Shown: positions 53,128-61,879 of the stretch, piece after piece
Layout of the letters: every line of letters begins with the position of its first letter
How positions within the stretch are numbered: the first letter of the stretch is position 1
Source of the DNA: DATBJG01 sp963790545
GTDB lineage: Bacteria > Acidobacteriota > Vicinamibacteria > Vicinamibacterales > JAMQPK01
NCBI GenBank assembly: GCA_963790545.1
Contig: CAWBPA010000019.1
Coordinates: 224,637 to 288,636 of the forward strand
Length of the DNA stretch: 64,000 bases
Direction: 5' to 3'
Program-made: the position numbers and the translations under genes
Notes under the pieces: model-generated
What the model was told of the DNA's origin: nothing
The model's input: the letters and a program-made list of their open reading frames with translations, nothing else
Databases searched by the model: none

Positions 53128-54195
53128 TGCGGCAGGGCTGTGACGGTCGGAACGACGGCACCGTCGGTCGGCACCGTTGCCGAGACCATGTGGCAGTGAT
53201 AGCAGCCGAACGCAAACCGCGCCCGGTTATAGCTGTATGTTTGCGTGAAGTCGTACGGCGGCCGATGGAGCAGTCTGGCCATACCGGGCATGACGACGCC
53301 CCGCATGTGTGCGGCACGATGCTGTTTCGTGTCTTCCGCGAGATACCCGTACACGGCGTTTCTCATCTGCGAGTCGACAACGGTGGCATACCGTTCCATG
53401 CCTCCGAGTCGAAAATCCGGCTCGGGGAGCGCCCTGACCGCCGGCATCTGCCAGTTTCGAGACTCGGCATCCTCACCGTGACAGGTGAAACAGGTCACCT
53501 TGGCCGAGCCTCCGACGAACTGGACCGAGCGCCTGCCGGGCGAACGGCATGACCTCGTTCTGCATGAACGCCACAATATCCGGCCGCGGCCGCTTCCGTC
53601 CGTTCGGATAGATGGCATCGTCAATCGGATACGCAATCGGGGGTAGAGGACGATGGTGCGCTGTCATGATGGCGCTCAGTGCCGACAACGCCACCGCTGC
53701 AATCAACAGCGCAATCCAGGGGCGACGCTGTTCGAACAGTTCCGGTGCACCGGGACCGAGCGTGTCGTTGACGATCGAGGAATTCAGCTCGAAGCCTGCT
53801 GGGTGCGTGGCCAGCAACTCGAGAACGAGCGCGAGCTGCGGCCCCTTCCTGATGTCGGCCAGCTCGACGACCTCCTGACTTCCTTTGGGGTGAAGCACGA
53901 CAGTGCTCGTGCCGCGCAGACGCTGTGAGCGCGTCTGCCGGAGATCCACACGCGCGAGATCGTGAAGCGCGAGCTCCGCAATCGTCCGATCGCCACGCCG
54001 GACGACCGCGCGAAAATCGGTGAGGTGGTAACGCTCGCCTAGCCGAATCGCCCGATCGAACCATCCGGGACGACCCGACCAGAGCAGACGTTCCCAGGCG
54101 AGCGGGAAGTCTTCTTGTCGAGGGGTCGAACTGCGCTCGCTATGCCGAGCCCATCGCAGCGGAGAGAATCGAAGGAACCTGATCCTGTTTGGCAT
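53124..54195 (-). CDS. Membrane-anchored di-heme cytochrome c-like protein, one frameshift
   Basis: About 357 residues. The N-terminal ~160 residues form a soluble domain of unknown type. A TM helix (WIALLIAAVALSALSAIMTA) follows, then a C-terminal cytochrome part with CFTCHGEDAES and FGCYHCHMVSA, two c-type heme sites. Frames switch near 53520 (between AFMQNEVMPFARQ and VQFVGGSAKVTCFTC). It is followed on the same strand, with a TTGA overlap, by the glycosyltransferase-like gene. The family is not named with confidence. Confidence 0.65.
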
Positions 54196-54313
54196 CCCGC
54201 ACTCCGCCTACTGTACGCCACCGGTCCTGCAGTGACAAGCTGTGCAAACGGGTCGCTTGTGCACCGCGTAAGTCTGGAGGTTCGTAGGACTGCCTCCGAT
54301 ACGAGGAAAGAAC

Positions 54314-54523
54314 ATGATTTGGGTCTTCGAGCGCGCCCGCGAACAGCTGCGATGTGAGATTCGTCGAGAAACCGCCGGGCAAGGCTTTGAGCTCATTGTC
54401 ACGAACCCCGACGGATCGCAGCGAATGGAACGGTTCGGAGAAACGTCCGCCCTCATCAAGCGATCACTCGACCTCCAGATGGAGCTCATCGAAGCGGGGT
54501 GGCGTGCGCCCGCGATGAAGTGA
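54314..54523 (+). CDS. Small conserved-looking hypothetical protein
   Basis: 69 residues: an N-terminal beta segment (WVFERAREQLRCEIRRETAG), TNPDGSQRMERF and a helical end (SLDLQMELIEAGW). It has the look of a small house-keeping orphan and starts with ATG after AGGAAAGAAC. Nothing is known of its role. It lies alone between a cytochrome gene and the lemA unit. Confidence 0.55.
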   Translation: MIWVFERAREQLRCEIRRETAGQGFELIVTNPDGSQRMERFGETSALIKRSLDLQMELIEAGWRAPAMK

Positions 54524-54544
54524 GCCAGTCCGTGCAGTTCTGCA

Positions 54545-55120
54545 TCAGTCCGTCTGCGGTCGCCTGAAGTTCACCGTTGGCACCTTCTGGGCGTCGGCCG
54601 GCGCCTCGAAAAACGGGTAATCCTTGAAATTGAAAATCGCGGCCGTCACGTTCGACGGGAATCGCCGCTTGCTCGTGTTGTACTCCTGCACACGTTCGTT
54701 GTAGCGCATGCGCTCAACGGCAATACGGTTCTCCGTACCTGCCAGTTCGTCCATCAACCGGTTGAAGGATTCGTTGGCCTTGAGTTGAGGGTAGTTCTCC
54801 ACGATGGCCAGGAGTCGAGCCAGTGCGCTGCTTTGAGCGTTGGCAGCTTCGATGGCATCCGCCGGGGTCGTCGCGCCAGCCAGTCTGGCGCGCGAGTCGG
54901 CGACAGCCTTGAATACCCCTTCCTCGTGTGCCGCATAGCCTTTCACCGACTCCACCAGATTGGGAATCAAGTCGTTTCGTCGCTGAAGCTGGTTCTGGAC
55001 CTGCGCCCATTGCCCTTTGATGGCTTCCTCTTGTGTGACGAATCTGTTGTACGAGCAACCCCCAATCAGTGGGGTTACCAGCAAAATGACTGAAAGTGCA
55101 CGAAGTCGAAAGTTAGTCAT
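54545..55120 (-). CDS. lemA: LemA family lipoprotein
   Basis: 191 residues. A lipobox (LLVTPLIGGCSYN) is followed by the LemA signature region: WAQVQNQLQRRNDLIPNLVE, then VKGYAAHEEGVF and NRLMDELAGTENRIAVERMR, and YNTSKRRFPSNVTA. The fold is a helical bundle of unknown activity, often co-encoded with TPM-domain proteins as here. It begins 12 bp after the TPM gene. Confidence 0.93.
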   Translation of the reverse strand: MTNFRLRALSVILLVTPLIGGCSYNRFVTQEEAIKGQWAQVQNQLQRRNDLIPNLVESVKGYAAHEEGVFKAVADSRARLAGATTPADAIEAANAQSSALARLLAIVENYPQLKANESFNRLMDELAGTENRIAVERMRYNERVQEYNTSKRRFPSNVTAAIFNFKDYPFFEAPADAQKVPTVNFRRPQTD

Positions 55121-55132
55121 CGTTCACCCTCT

Positions 55133-55964
55133 CTACCATCCTGCGCCTCCGCCGCCTCCGCCACTTCGTCCACCGCCGAATCCGCCAAACCCGCCAGACC
55201 CGCCCCCTCGGCCGCCCCCAAATCCTCCGAAGCCTCCACCGAACGTTCCGCCCGAGCCGCCCCACCCCCCAAACGGGCCCACGCCGCTGTCCCAGCCGCT
55301 CCAGGGGCCACTGCCCCATCGCCGGTGTCGACGACGTGAGACCGATGCACGGCTGAGACTGATGATCACCAGGATCGCCAGCACAAAAATCCCGAACACG
55401 ACGACGGGCGGGAGAGAAATCGAGCCCGCGGGGGGCGTGGGGGACGACGGCAGATCTCTCAACGTAACCTGACGTCCCTCTGCAATGCGTTGAATGACCC
55501 GTGTCACCCCGGCGCGCAAACCGGCGCTGTATTCCCCCTTTCGGAAATACGGGACCATCACCTCGCGGCCCGTAGAACCGGCGAACCCATCGGTGATGAA
55601 CTCTTCGAGATCGTATCCAGACTCGATCCAGACTTGCCGCTCCTTCAGAGCGAGCAGCACGAGCGCGCCATTGTCCTTACCCTTATAGCCGATTCCACGT
55701 CCCCGATTTTGAAACATCCGTACTGCATACTCGCGAATGTCCGCGTAGGGAGCAATCGATTCCACGGTCGCGACGACCACGACATCGCCAGTCGTGTCGA
55801 GTAGTGCACGGATGATCTTTTCAATCTCCGCCCCATCGGCACTGGAGATCACATTGGCAAAGTCGTTGACGGGCGCTGTCAGCATCGGTGGCGCTGGTTG
55901 TGCACCCACGCGTGCGACAGACATGACGAGCGCGATCAATAACAGGCACGACTGACTTCTTCAC
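55133..55964 (-). CDS. TPM-domain (YgcG-like) membrane protein, one frameshift in the signal peptide
   Basis: About 276 residues. VKKSVVP joined to LLLIALVMSVARVGAQ near 55946 gives a proper signal peptide from the GTG at 55964. The TPM domain follows (VNDFANVISSADGAEIEKII; VWIESGYDLEEFITD; GLRAGVTRVIQRIAEGR), then a TM helix (VVVFGIFVLAILVIISL) and a Gly-rich tail of ~60 residues ending GGGGGGAGW. Such proteins occur beside LemA and are linked to membrane or photosystem repair in some lineages. The upstream nucleotidyltransferase-like gene ends 10 bp before it. Confidence 0.85.
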
Positions 55965-55974
55965 TTTGAACTTT

Positions 55975-56694
55975 TCACTTTTCACTTTCACTGTCCCTGT
56001 CCCACCGGTCTGCGCGATGGGTGAGTTGCTCAACGATGTCGAGGTACCTCGCATAGAGACGGCTGGTCTCCGACCGCGGGGATCTGGCTGGTGTGTCTCA
56101 GATCGAGGATCCGCCGCACCGTGGATTCATCCAACCCCATGGCAGCGGCCTCACGAACCAACAAGGCCTCATCACGTGTCGGCCGCCCGCTGCAGGTGCG
56201 CCATGGCCATGAGCAATGCTTTGAACGGCGCGACCGACGCCACCATCATGCGCGCAACCACCGCAGGCTGGCCGTGCGCCTCGATGTACGCCTCGCGCAA
56301 ATGGACCAGATGACTCTTGGCGAGTACCTCGGCCGCGTGACGGAGATCCTCGGTCTTGACGTTCAAGTCCTTGAATGGGTCGGACCCCACAAGGACGCGA
56401 TGTGTGGTGATGATGTTGCCGTACTCCAAAGCAAAGGTATCGAGGGATCGCCTGAATTCATCGTTGCCCATGACGAGCGGCGTGGCGAGCCCGATGCGTG
56501 CCCAGGCCGCGTTGCGTGCGGCGCACGCCAGCGATATCCTCGAACTTGACGGTATCGACCAGCGTCAGCGTCTGAATGTGATTGTTGGCCTTCTCGGGGA
56601 CGGCTGGCGCCACGGCCTCGTACACGACAACGGCATCGAGTCGAGTCCCGAAGATCCCGCGCACATCGGTGACGAACGTCTCGAGCGGGTCCAC
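55975..56694 (-). CDS. Nucleotidyltransferase-like protein, about three frameshifts
   Basis: About 238 residues after joining frames near 56530, 56185 and 56060. The N-terminus MDPLETFVTDVRGIFGTRLD and AVVVYEAVAPAV resembles a degenerate nucleotidyltransferase core, followed by LVMGNDEFRRSLDTFALEYG and a helical C-terminus (VREAAAMGLDESTVRRILDL; SRLYARYLDIVEQLTHRADR). The usual GS..D.D catalytic signature is weak or lost, so it may not be active. The stop lies in a CTTTTCAC tandem repeat directly before the TPM gene. Confidence in function is modest. Confidence 0.55.
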
Positions 56695-56785
56695 GAACCT
56701 ATTCTAAGTGGGAATGACGCGACAAGGACGCGAAGGGACCCTGCCTGTGCACGTTGGATCGAGCAACACCCGATACAATGCCCAG

Positions 56786-57749
56786 ATGCGACTGCGTGAA
56801 TTGAACATCGGGTGTTTCGGCGGTGGTACCGGGCTGCCGAGTCTGCTGGGCGGCCTGAAGATGAATCCCTGGTTGCAGCTGAATGCGGTCGTCACGATGT
56901 TCGACAGTGGCGGCAGTTCGGGCCAGCTTCGCGACGAGCTTGGCGTCTTGCCCCCGGGCGATGTGCTGCGATGTGCGCTCGCGCTCGCGCGAAACGAGCC
57001 AGAAGCGCGACGCGTCCTGCTCGCCCGTCTTCCTCCCTTCTTGCGAAACCGTCTGAAAGGTCATACCGGCGGCAACCTGCTGCTGTCGATGATGGAGCAG
57101 TACACCGGGGATTTCATGAGCGCGGTCAACGCTCTCCAAGTGCTGCTCGGGTGCCTCGGTCGCGTGTGGCCGGTCAGTGTGGAGCAGTCCAGCATTTGCG
57201 CGGAATACGGGGATGGCACGCAGACACGAGGCGAAGTGGAAGTGGATGCAGGGCAGAGTCATGGGAGCCAGGTCAGCCACGTGTGGCTTGATCCGCCGGT
57301 TTCGCTTCACCCGGTCGTGGGCGACGCCATCCGATCGTTCGAGGCGGTGATAATCGGACCAGGCAGCTTCTATACAAGCCTGTTGCCGATTCTGCTCGTG
57401 ACGGGCGTGCCTCAGGCGATCGCCAAAGTCGAGGGACCGGTCGTGCTGGTTGCCAATCTGCTCACCGAAGGTCGCGGAATGCAGGGATTTACCGTTGGAG
57501 AAGCCGCTCGCCGGATTTCCGAAGCCATCGACCGACCCGTAGACGTCGTGATCGCCAACATCGCCCGCCCCGCGCGCCACGTGTTGGCCCAGTACGCGGC
57601 TGAACACAAGGAACCGCTCGAGATTGGCACCCTGCCCGAAAGGGTGTGAGCTGGTCGAAGGGGATTTCTGGAACCGTGAGATTGCGCGCCACGATCGTCG
57701 GCGCGTCGCGTTTGCCGTATGGCACGTGCTGGCGCGGCGGTTGCTGTAA
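56786..57749 (+). CDS. yvcK: YvcK/CofD-like gluconeogenesis factor, one frameshift
   Basis: About 320 residues. It has the glycine-rich start IGCFGGGTGLPSLLGGL, VVTMFDSGGSSGQLRDELG, PGDVLRCALALA, HTGGNLLLSMM and VIIGPGSFYTSLLPILLV, all YvcK hallmarks. YvcK binds UDP-GlcNAc and affects cell-wall precursor flux and growth on gluconeogenic carbon. The frame shifts near 57645, and the C-terminus then reads CELVEGDFWNREIARHDRRR to the TAA at 57749. The ATG at 56786 is preferred; the frame opens from 56708. Confidence 0.88.
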
Positions 57750-57754
57750 CGGGT

Positions 57755-57845
57755 GCCGAGTGCTTGGTGCGTGGTGCCTGGTGCTGTGCTGGGTGCCGGG
57801 TGCTGGTGCCTGGTGCTGTGCCGGGTGCTGTGTTGCGGGTTACTT
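57755..57845. repeat. Degenerate GGTGCTG/GGTGCCG heptamer array
   Basis: About a dozen 7-mers of the form GGTGCYG or GGTGCYT between the ends of yvcK and the LigD-type gene. The array is a likely place for further consensus errors. Confidence 0.6.
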
Positions 57846-58658
57846 CCGCCCTCCGGTTTTCCGCGGGGTTGGTTTGCGTGAGCGGGTCTTTGCGGTCGTC
57901 GACTGTCTGACGCTACGCGCTTGCTTGCTGCCGGGTCAGCCTTCTTCTCGCTGCCCGCGGCCCTTATCGTTGCGACCTTCTGAATGATGCGTTCGAGGGC
58001 GGCGCCAATCTGCCCGCCGGGCTTGTGTGATTGCCAGACGGCCGGCGTGTCTGCAGCAAGTATGTCCTCGAAGTCGCCTTCTGACTTGACGCTGAGCGGC
58101 GCGAATTCTGCAATGTCGATGGGTCCGGACCAGTCGTCGCGATGCTTGATGAGGAGCCAGCTGCGCCCGTCGCTCTTTCCATATTCGGAACGCCCGGAAC
58201 CCTCGGCAGCACGTCGATCAAAACCGCGGGTTCTTACAAGCACCCACGAGCCCTTGAGCTTGTAGCCATCGAGCGTGAACTTCGAGATCGCCCTTTTGCA
58301 GCGCGGCTCCCACATCGGCGGCTTCCGGCGCCCAGGTGCCCTTGTCCCACAGCATGACGATGCCAGCGCCGTAGCCTTCGGGGATGACGCCCTCGAACTC
58401 CCCGTACTCGCGCGGATGGTCTTCGACGTGCATCGCAAGGCGTTTGACCGTCGGATCGAGCGATGGCCCCTTCGGCACGGCCCACGACAGAAGCACACCG
58501 TCGTGCTCGAGCCGCAAATCGTAGTGGAGGTGGCTGGCAAGATGCTTTTGAACACAAAAGAAGCGCGAGGCCGACGAGGCTTTTGGCTTGGGTGATCGTC
58601 CCGCCGGTTCCGGCGTCTTGGTGAAGTCGCGTTTCGCACGATATTTTTCGAGCGCCAT
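57846..58658 (-). CDS. LigD-type 3'-phosphoesterase, one or more frameshifts, 3' end uncertain
   Basis: Starts at [20 protein letters not shown]. It shows the phosphoesterase block of Lig[54 protein letters not shown] and [14 protein letters not shown], with the catalytic His and Asp residues. After a shift near 58285 it continues [17 protein letters not shown] and [12 protein letters not shown], the C-terminal family elements, then a charged tail. No in-frame stop is met before the heptamer array at 57.8 kb, and the frame even runs on antisense through yvcK, so the real stop is probably hidden by an indel. It trims 3' ends in non-homologous end joining. No Ku or ligase gene lies nearby. Confidence 0.75.
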
Positions 58659-58673
58659 ACAGGCAGTATATCG

Positions 58674-58754
58674 GAACGATCCGAACGATCGGAACGACTC
58701 GAACGACTCGAACGACCCGAACGACCCGAACGATTCGAACGAGTCGAACGATTC
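58674..58754. repeat. Nine exact-phase copies of a 9-bp repeat GAACGANYC
   Basis: 81 bp made of nine consecutive units (GAACGATCC, GAACGATCG, GAACGACTC twice, GAACGACCC twice, GAACGATTC, GAACGAGTC, GAACGATTC). They lie in the 121-bp gap between the divergent start codons of the LigD-type and CCAEP-tail radical SAM genes. The invariant core is GAACGA. It could be an iteron-like operator array or a simple tandem repeat. Confidence 0.8.
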
Positions 58755-58779
58755 TGGACTATGACACAATTGACCGTAT

Positions 58780-60131
58780 ATGAACGTTCTGCTGGTTTCC
58801 ACGTACGAGCTGGGTCGTCAGCCGTTTGGATTGGCATCACCAGCCGCGTGGCTCCGCCACGCGGGGCATTCAGTGGTCTCGCGTCGACGTCAGCCGGCAA
58901 CCGCTCGATGAAACGGCCGTTCGTGGCGCATCATTTATTGCGTTCTATCTGCCGATGCACACGGCAACCAGGCTTGCCCTGCCCCTCATCGATCAGGTCC
59001 GTGCCCTGAATCCTGCCGCCCGCCTGGGCGCCTATGGCCTGTATGCGCCGCTGAACGGCGACGCTCCTCCGCGCGCACGGCGTGTCGTCAATTCTCGGAG
59101 GCGAATTCGAGCAAGATCTGGTTCGTGCGGTAGCAGATCTCCCAGAGACGCGGCCGACGCAGGCAGGCATGCCGAAATTGACGTTCCTGACGCCCGATCG
59201 TCGAGGCCTTCCGCCGCTGTCGCAGTATGCCGCGTTGACGATGCCGGACGGTTCACGCCGCGTCGCCGGATACACCGAAGCCAGTCGAGGGTGCAAACAT
59301 TCGTGCCGGCATTGTCCGGTGGTGCCGGTCTACGATGGCCAGTTCCGCATTGTCGGCCACGACGTCGTGCTGGCCGACATCCGGGAACAGGTCGCGCGCG
59401 GTGCGCAACATGTGACGTTTGGCGATCCCGACTTCTTCAACGGCATCGGTCATGCGCTGCGGGTGGTTGACCGCGTTGCCCAGGAATTTCCCGGACTGAC
59501 CTACGACGTCACGATCAAGATCGAACACCTGTTGCAACATGCCGAGCGCCTGTCCCGGCTGCGCGACACCGGGTGTCTGTTTGTGACGAGTGCCGTCGAA
59601 GCCGTCGACGATCGGATCCTGGAGATTCTCGACAAGGGTCATACGCGCGACGATTTCGTGCGGACAGTCGAGCTGTGTCGTCAAGCAGGCCTGGCGCTGG
59701 CGCCGACCTTCGTGGCCTTCACGCCGTGGACGACCCTGGAGGGCTATCGAGAGCTGCTGAGAATGGTCGACGAGCTCGATCTTGTCGAGCACGTTTCCCC
59801 TATTCAGTTGACGATCCGGCTGCTATTGCCCGAAGGATCGCGGTTACTCCAACTGCATCAGGTGCGTGACCTCATCGGGCCTTTCGATTCCGAAAAGCTG
59901 GTCTATCCTTGGCTCCATCCAGACCCGCGAGTTGACGAGCTCCAGCGGTGCCTCGCCGCCCTTGTAGGCGCCAAGCCCTCGGAATCGCGGCGCATGATGT
60001 TCGAGACGGTGTGGGACCTCGCGAATGCTGGTGTTGATAGCCAGCCGCGTCGCAGTTCAGCACCAGCCACACCCCTCCAACGCGTCGCGTACGTCGATGA
60101 ACCCTGGTATTGCTGCGCCGAGCCGGTCTGA
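58780..60131 (+). CDS. CCAEP-tail radical SAM protein with B12-binding-like N-terminus, two frameshifts
   Basis: About 450 residues. A Rossmann-like N-terminal domain ([34 protein letters not shown]) is followed by a radical SAM core with [11 protein letters not shown] (CxxxCxxC), [24 protein letters not shown] and [20 protein letters not shown]. The C-terminus ends WYCCAEPV, the tail that defines the CUAEP/CCAEP-tail radical SAM (seleno)protein family; here both tail positions are Cys codons (TGC TGC). Frames change near 58885 and near 59085. An ATP-grasp gene follows 22 bp later. The product is unknown. Confidence 0.85.
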
Positions 60132-60153
60132 GGGCACTCGGTCAATTTCTTGC

Positions 60154-61445
60154 GTGAAAAACAAGCGCATTCTGATTATTTCGACCACGACCGGGTATCA
60201 GACGAGGTCGTTTGGCGAGGCGGCCGGCCGCCTTGGCGTCGAGCTCGTGATGGCGACGGATCGATGTGATCAGCTGGAAGATCCCTGGCGCGACGCTGCC
60301 GTGCCCGTGCGCTTCTTCGACGAAGAATTATCCCTGCAGGCCGTAATCGAGGCCTCGCGTACGAAGCCCATTCACGGCGTCCTTGCACTTGGCGATCGGC
60401 CCACAGTTCTTGCCGCCAGAGTTTCTGAGGCGCTCGCGCTGCCGGGGAACCCCGTCGCGGCTGCCGAGATCAGCCGCAACAAGCTCGCGACGCGGGAGCG
60501 GCTGGCCTCGGCAGGCCTTGCCGCGCCATGGTTTCGCAGCGTGCCCGCGGATGCCGAGCCGGCCGGGCTGGCTCGCGAACTCTCGTTCCCCTGCGTGGTG
60601 AAACCGCTCGGGCTATCGGGCAGCCGGGGGGTGATCCGGGCCGACGACCCCGCGCAGTTCGTGACAGCGTTTGAGCGCCTTCGCCGCTTGCTCATCGGAA
60701 CCCAGCCGTCCAGGCCGCGCGAGATTCGCTCAACGACGCCATCATCGTCGAGGGTTTCGTCGCGGGCCGGGAGTTCGCGCTCGAAGGCATCGTTGAAGCC
60801 GGGCGCCTGCGCACGCTCGCCCTGTTCGACAAGCCTGACCCACTGGACGGCCCGTTCTTCGAGGAGACAACTTATGTGACGCCTTCGGGGTTGCCTGCGC
60901 GCCGCCAAAGGGAAGTCGAGGATGTCGTCGCCCGGGCGATTGCTGCTATCGGATTGCGTCATGGGCCCGTTCACGCGGAATGCCGCGTCCAGGACGAAGT
61001 CGTCGTCCTGGAAGTGGCCGCCAGGCCTATCGGAGGACTCTGCGCGAAAGCTTTGCGCTTCGAGGATCCTGTGTTGGGTACGATGTCGCTGGAGGAACTG
61101 CTGTTGCGTGACGCGTGTGGGGAGTCTGTGGAACGCGCCGTGCGGGAAGCCGTCTCTTCAGGAGTCATGATGATTCCAATTCCGGCGCGTGGTATTTACC
61201 GACGGGTCGAGGGTGTCGACGCGGCGGGAAAGGTGCCGGGAGTCGAGGACGTTCGGATCACTGCCAAACCCGATCAATTGCTGGTCCCATTGCCCGAGGG
61301 TGCGAGCTACCTGGGCTTCATCTTCGCCAGACGTGAGAGGCCGGAAGAGGTCGTGCAGGCGTTGCGCGCCGCACACACGCAGCTGCGGTTCGTGATCGAC
61401 CGGGAAATCGCGGTCAGCCGCACCTCGTCCGGGACGTCCGGCTGA
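60154..61445 (+). CDS. ATP-grasp enzyme paired with the CCAEP-tail radical SAM protein, one frameshift
   Basis: About 430 residues from the GTG at 60154. A preATP-grasp domain (RILIISTTTGYQTRSFGEAA; VMATDRCDQLEDPW) leads to the ATP-grasp domain: NKLATRERLASAGLAAPWF, FPCVVKPLGLSGSRGVI, IVEGFVAGREFALEGIV, GPVHAECRVQDEVVVLEVAA and ARPIGGLC. The frame shifts near 60715. ATP-grasp enzymes join a carboxylate to an amine, thiol or similar nucleophile through an acyl-phosphate. The close spacing (22 bp) after the radical SAM gene argues for a joint pathway. The substrate is unknown; amino-acid or peptide ligation is possible. Confidence 0.87.
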
Positions 61446-61475
61446 TGCCGGACGTCTAGTGATATCATCCTAGGT

Positions 61476-61799
61476 ATGACTCCTTGCAGCCCTCCACAGC
61501 CTTCGCCGCCTTCGGGGAATAAAACCGGCCGCAAGGTCTTCTGCGTGAAGTTCCAGAAAGAATTGCCCGGCCTCGACGATCAACCCTGGCCTGGCGAGCT
61601 GGGCCGCCGGATCTACGAGAATGTGTCCGGCGAGGCGTGGAAGATGTGGGAAGAACGGATGAAGATGATCCTCAACGAGTATCGCCTGATGCCCTGGCAG
61701 AAAGAGGCACAGGATCTCGTCGTCAAGCACATGGAGGATTTCTTCTTCGGCGAAGGTGCCGCGTTACCTCCAGGCTACGTACCCCAGCAAGCGAAGTAG
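61476..61799 (+). CDS. yggX: Oxidative damage protection / Fe(II)-trafficking protein (YggX-like)
   Basis: 107 residues with an N-terminal extension (PPQPSPPSGNKTGRK) before the canonical YggX core: VFCVKFQKELPGLDDQPW, PGELGRRIYENVSGEAW and WEERMKMILNEYRLMPW. The conserved Cys of FCVKFQ is present. YggX guards Fe-S clusters against superoxide in enteric bacteria. Here it follows the radical SAM/ATP-grasp pair by 30 bp, suggesting coexpression with an Fe-S enzyme. Confidence 0.92.
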   Translation: MTPCSPPQPSPPSGNKTGRKVFCVKFQKELPGLDDQPWPGELGRRIYENVSGEAWKMWEERMKMILNEYRLMPWQKEAQDLVVKHMEDFFFGEGAALPPGYVPQQAK

Positions 61800-61813
61800 G
61801 TTGCAAAATCGTA

Positions 61814-61875
61814 CGTAGCGCAGGTCTTTAGACCTGCCCAGCCCTCAAAGCAGGCCTAAAGGCCTGCGCTACGTA
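61814..61875. repeat. Pair of REP-like palindromes between convergent genes
   Basis: CGTAGCGCAGGTCTTTAGAC with CTGCC, then GCAGGCCTAAAGGCCTGCGC with TACGTA, separated by CAGCCCTCAAA. It is nearly identical to the pair at 40658-40719. Confidence 0.8.
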
Positions 61876-61879
61876 CTGC

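Noticed and set aside
60107..60131. Selenocysteine insertion in the radical SAM tail
   Set aside because: The tail codons are TGC TGC with a normal TGA stop after EPV; there is no in-frame TGA at the Cys positions.
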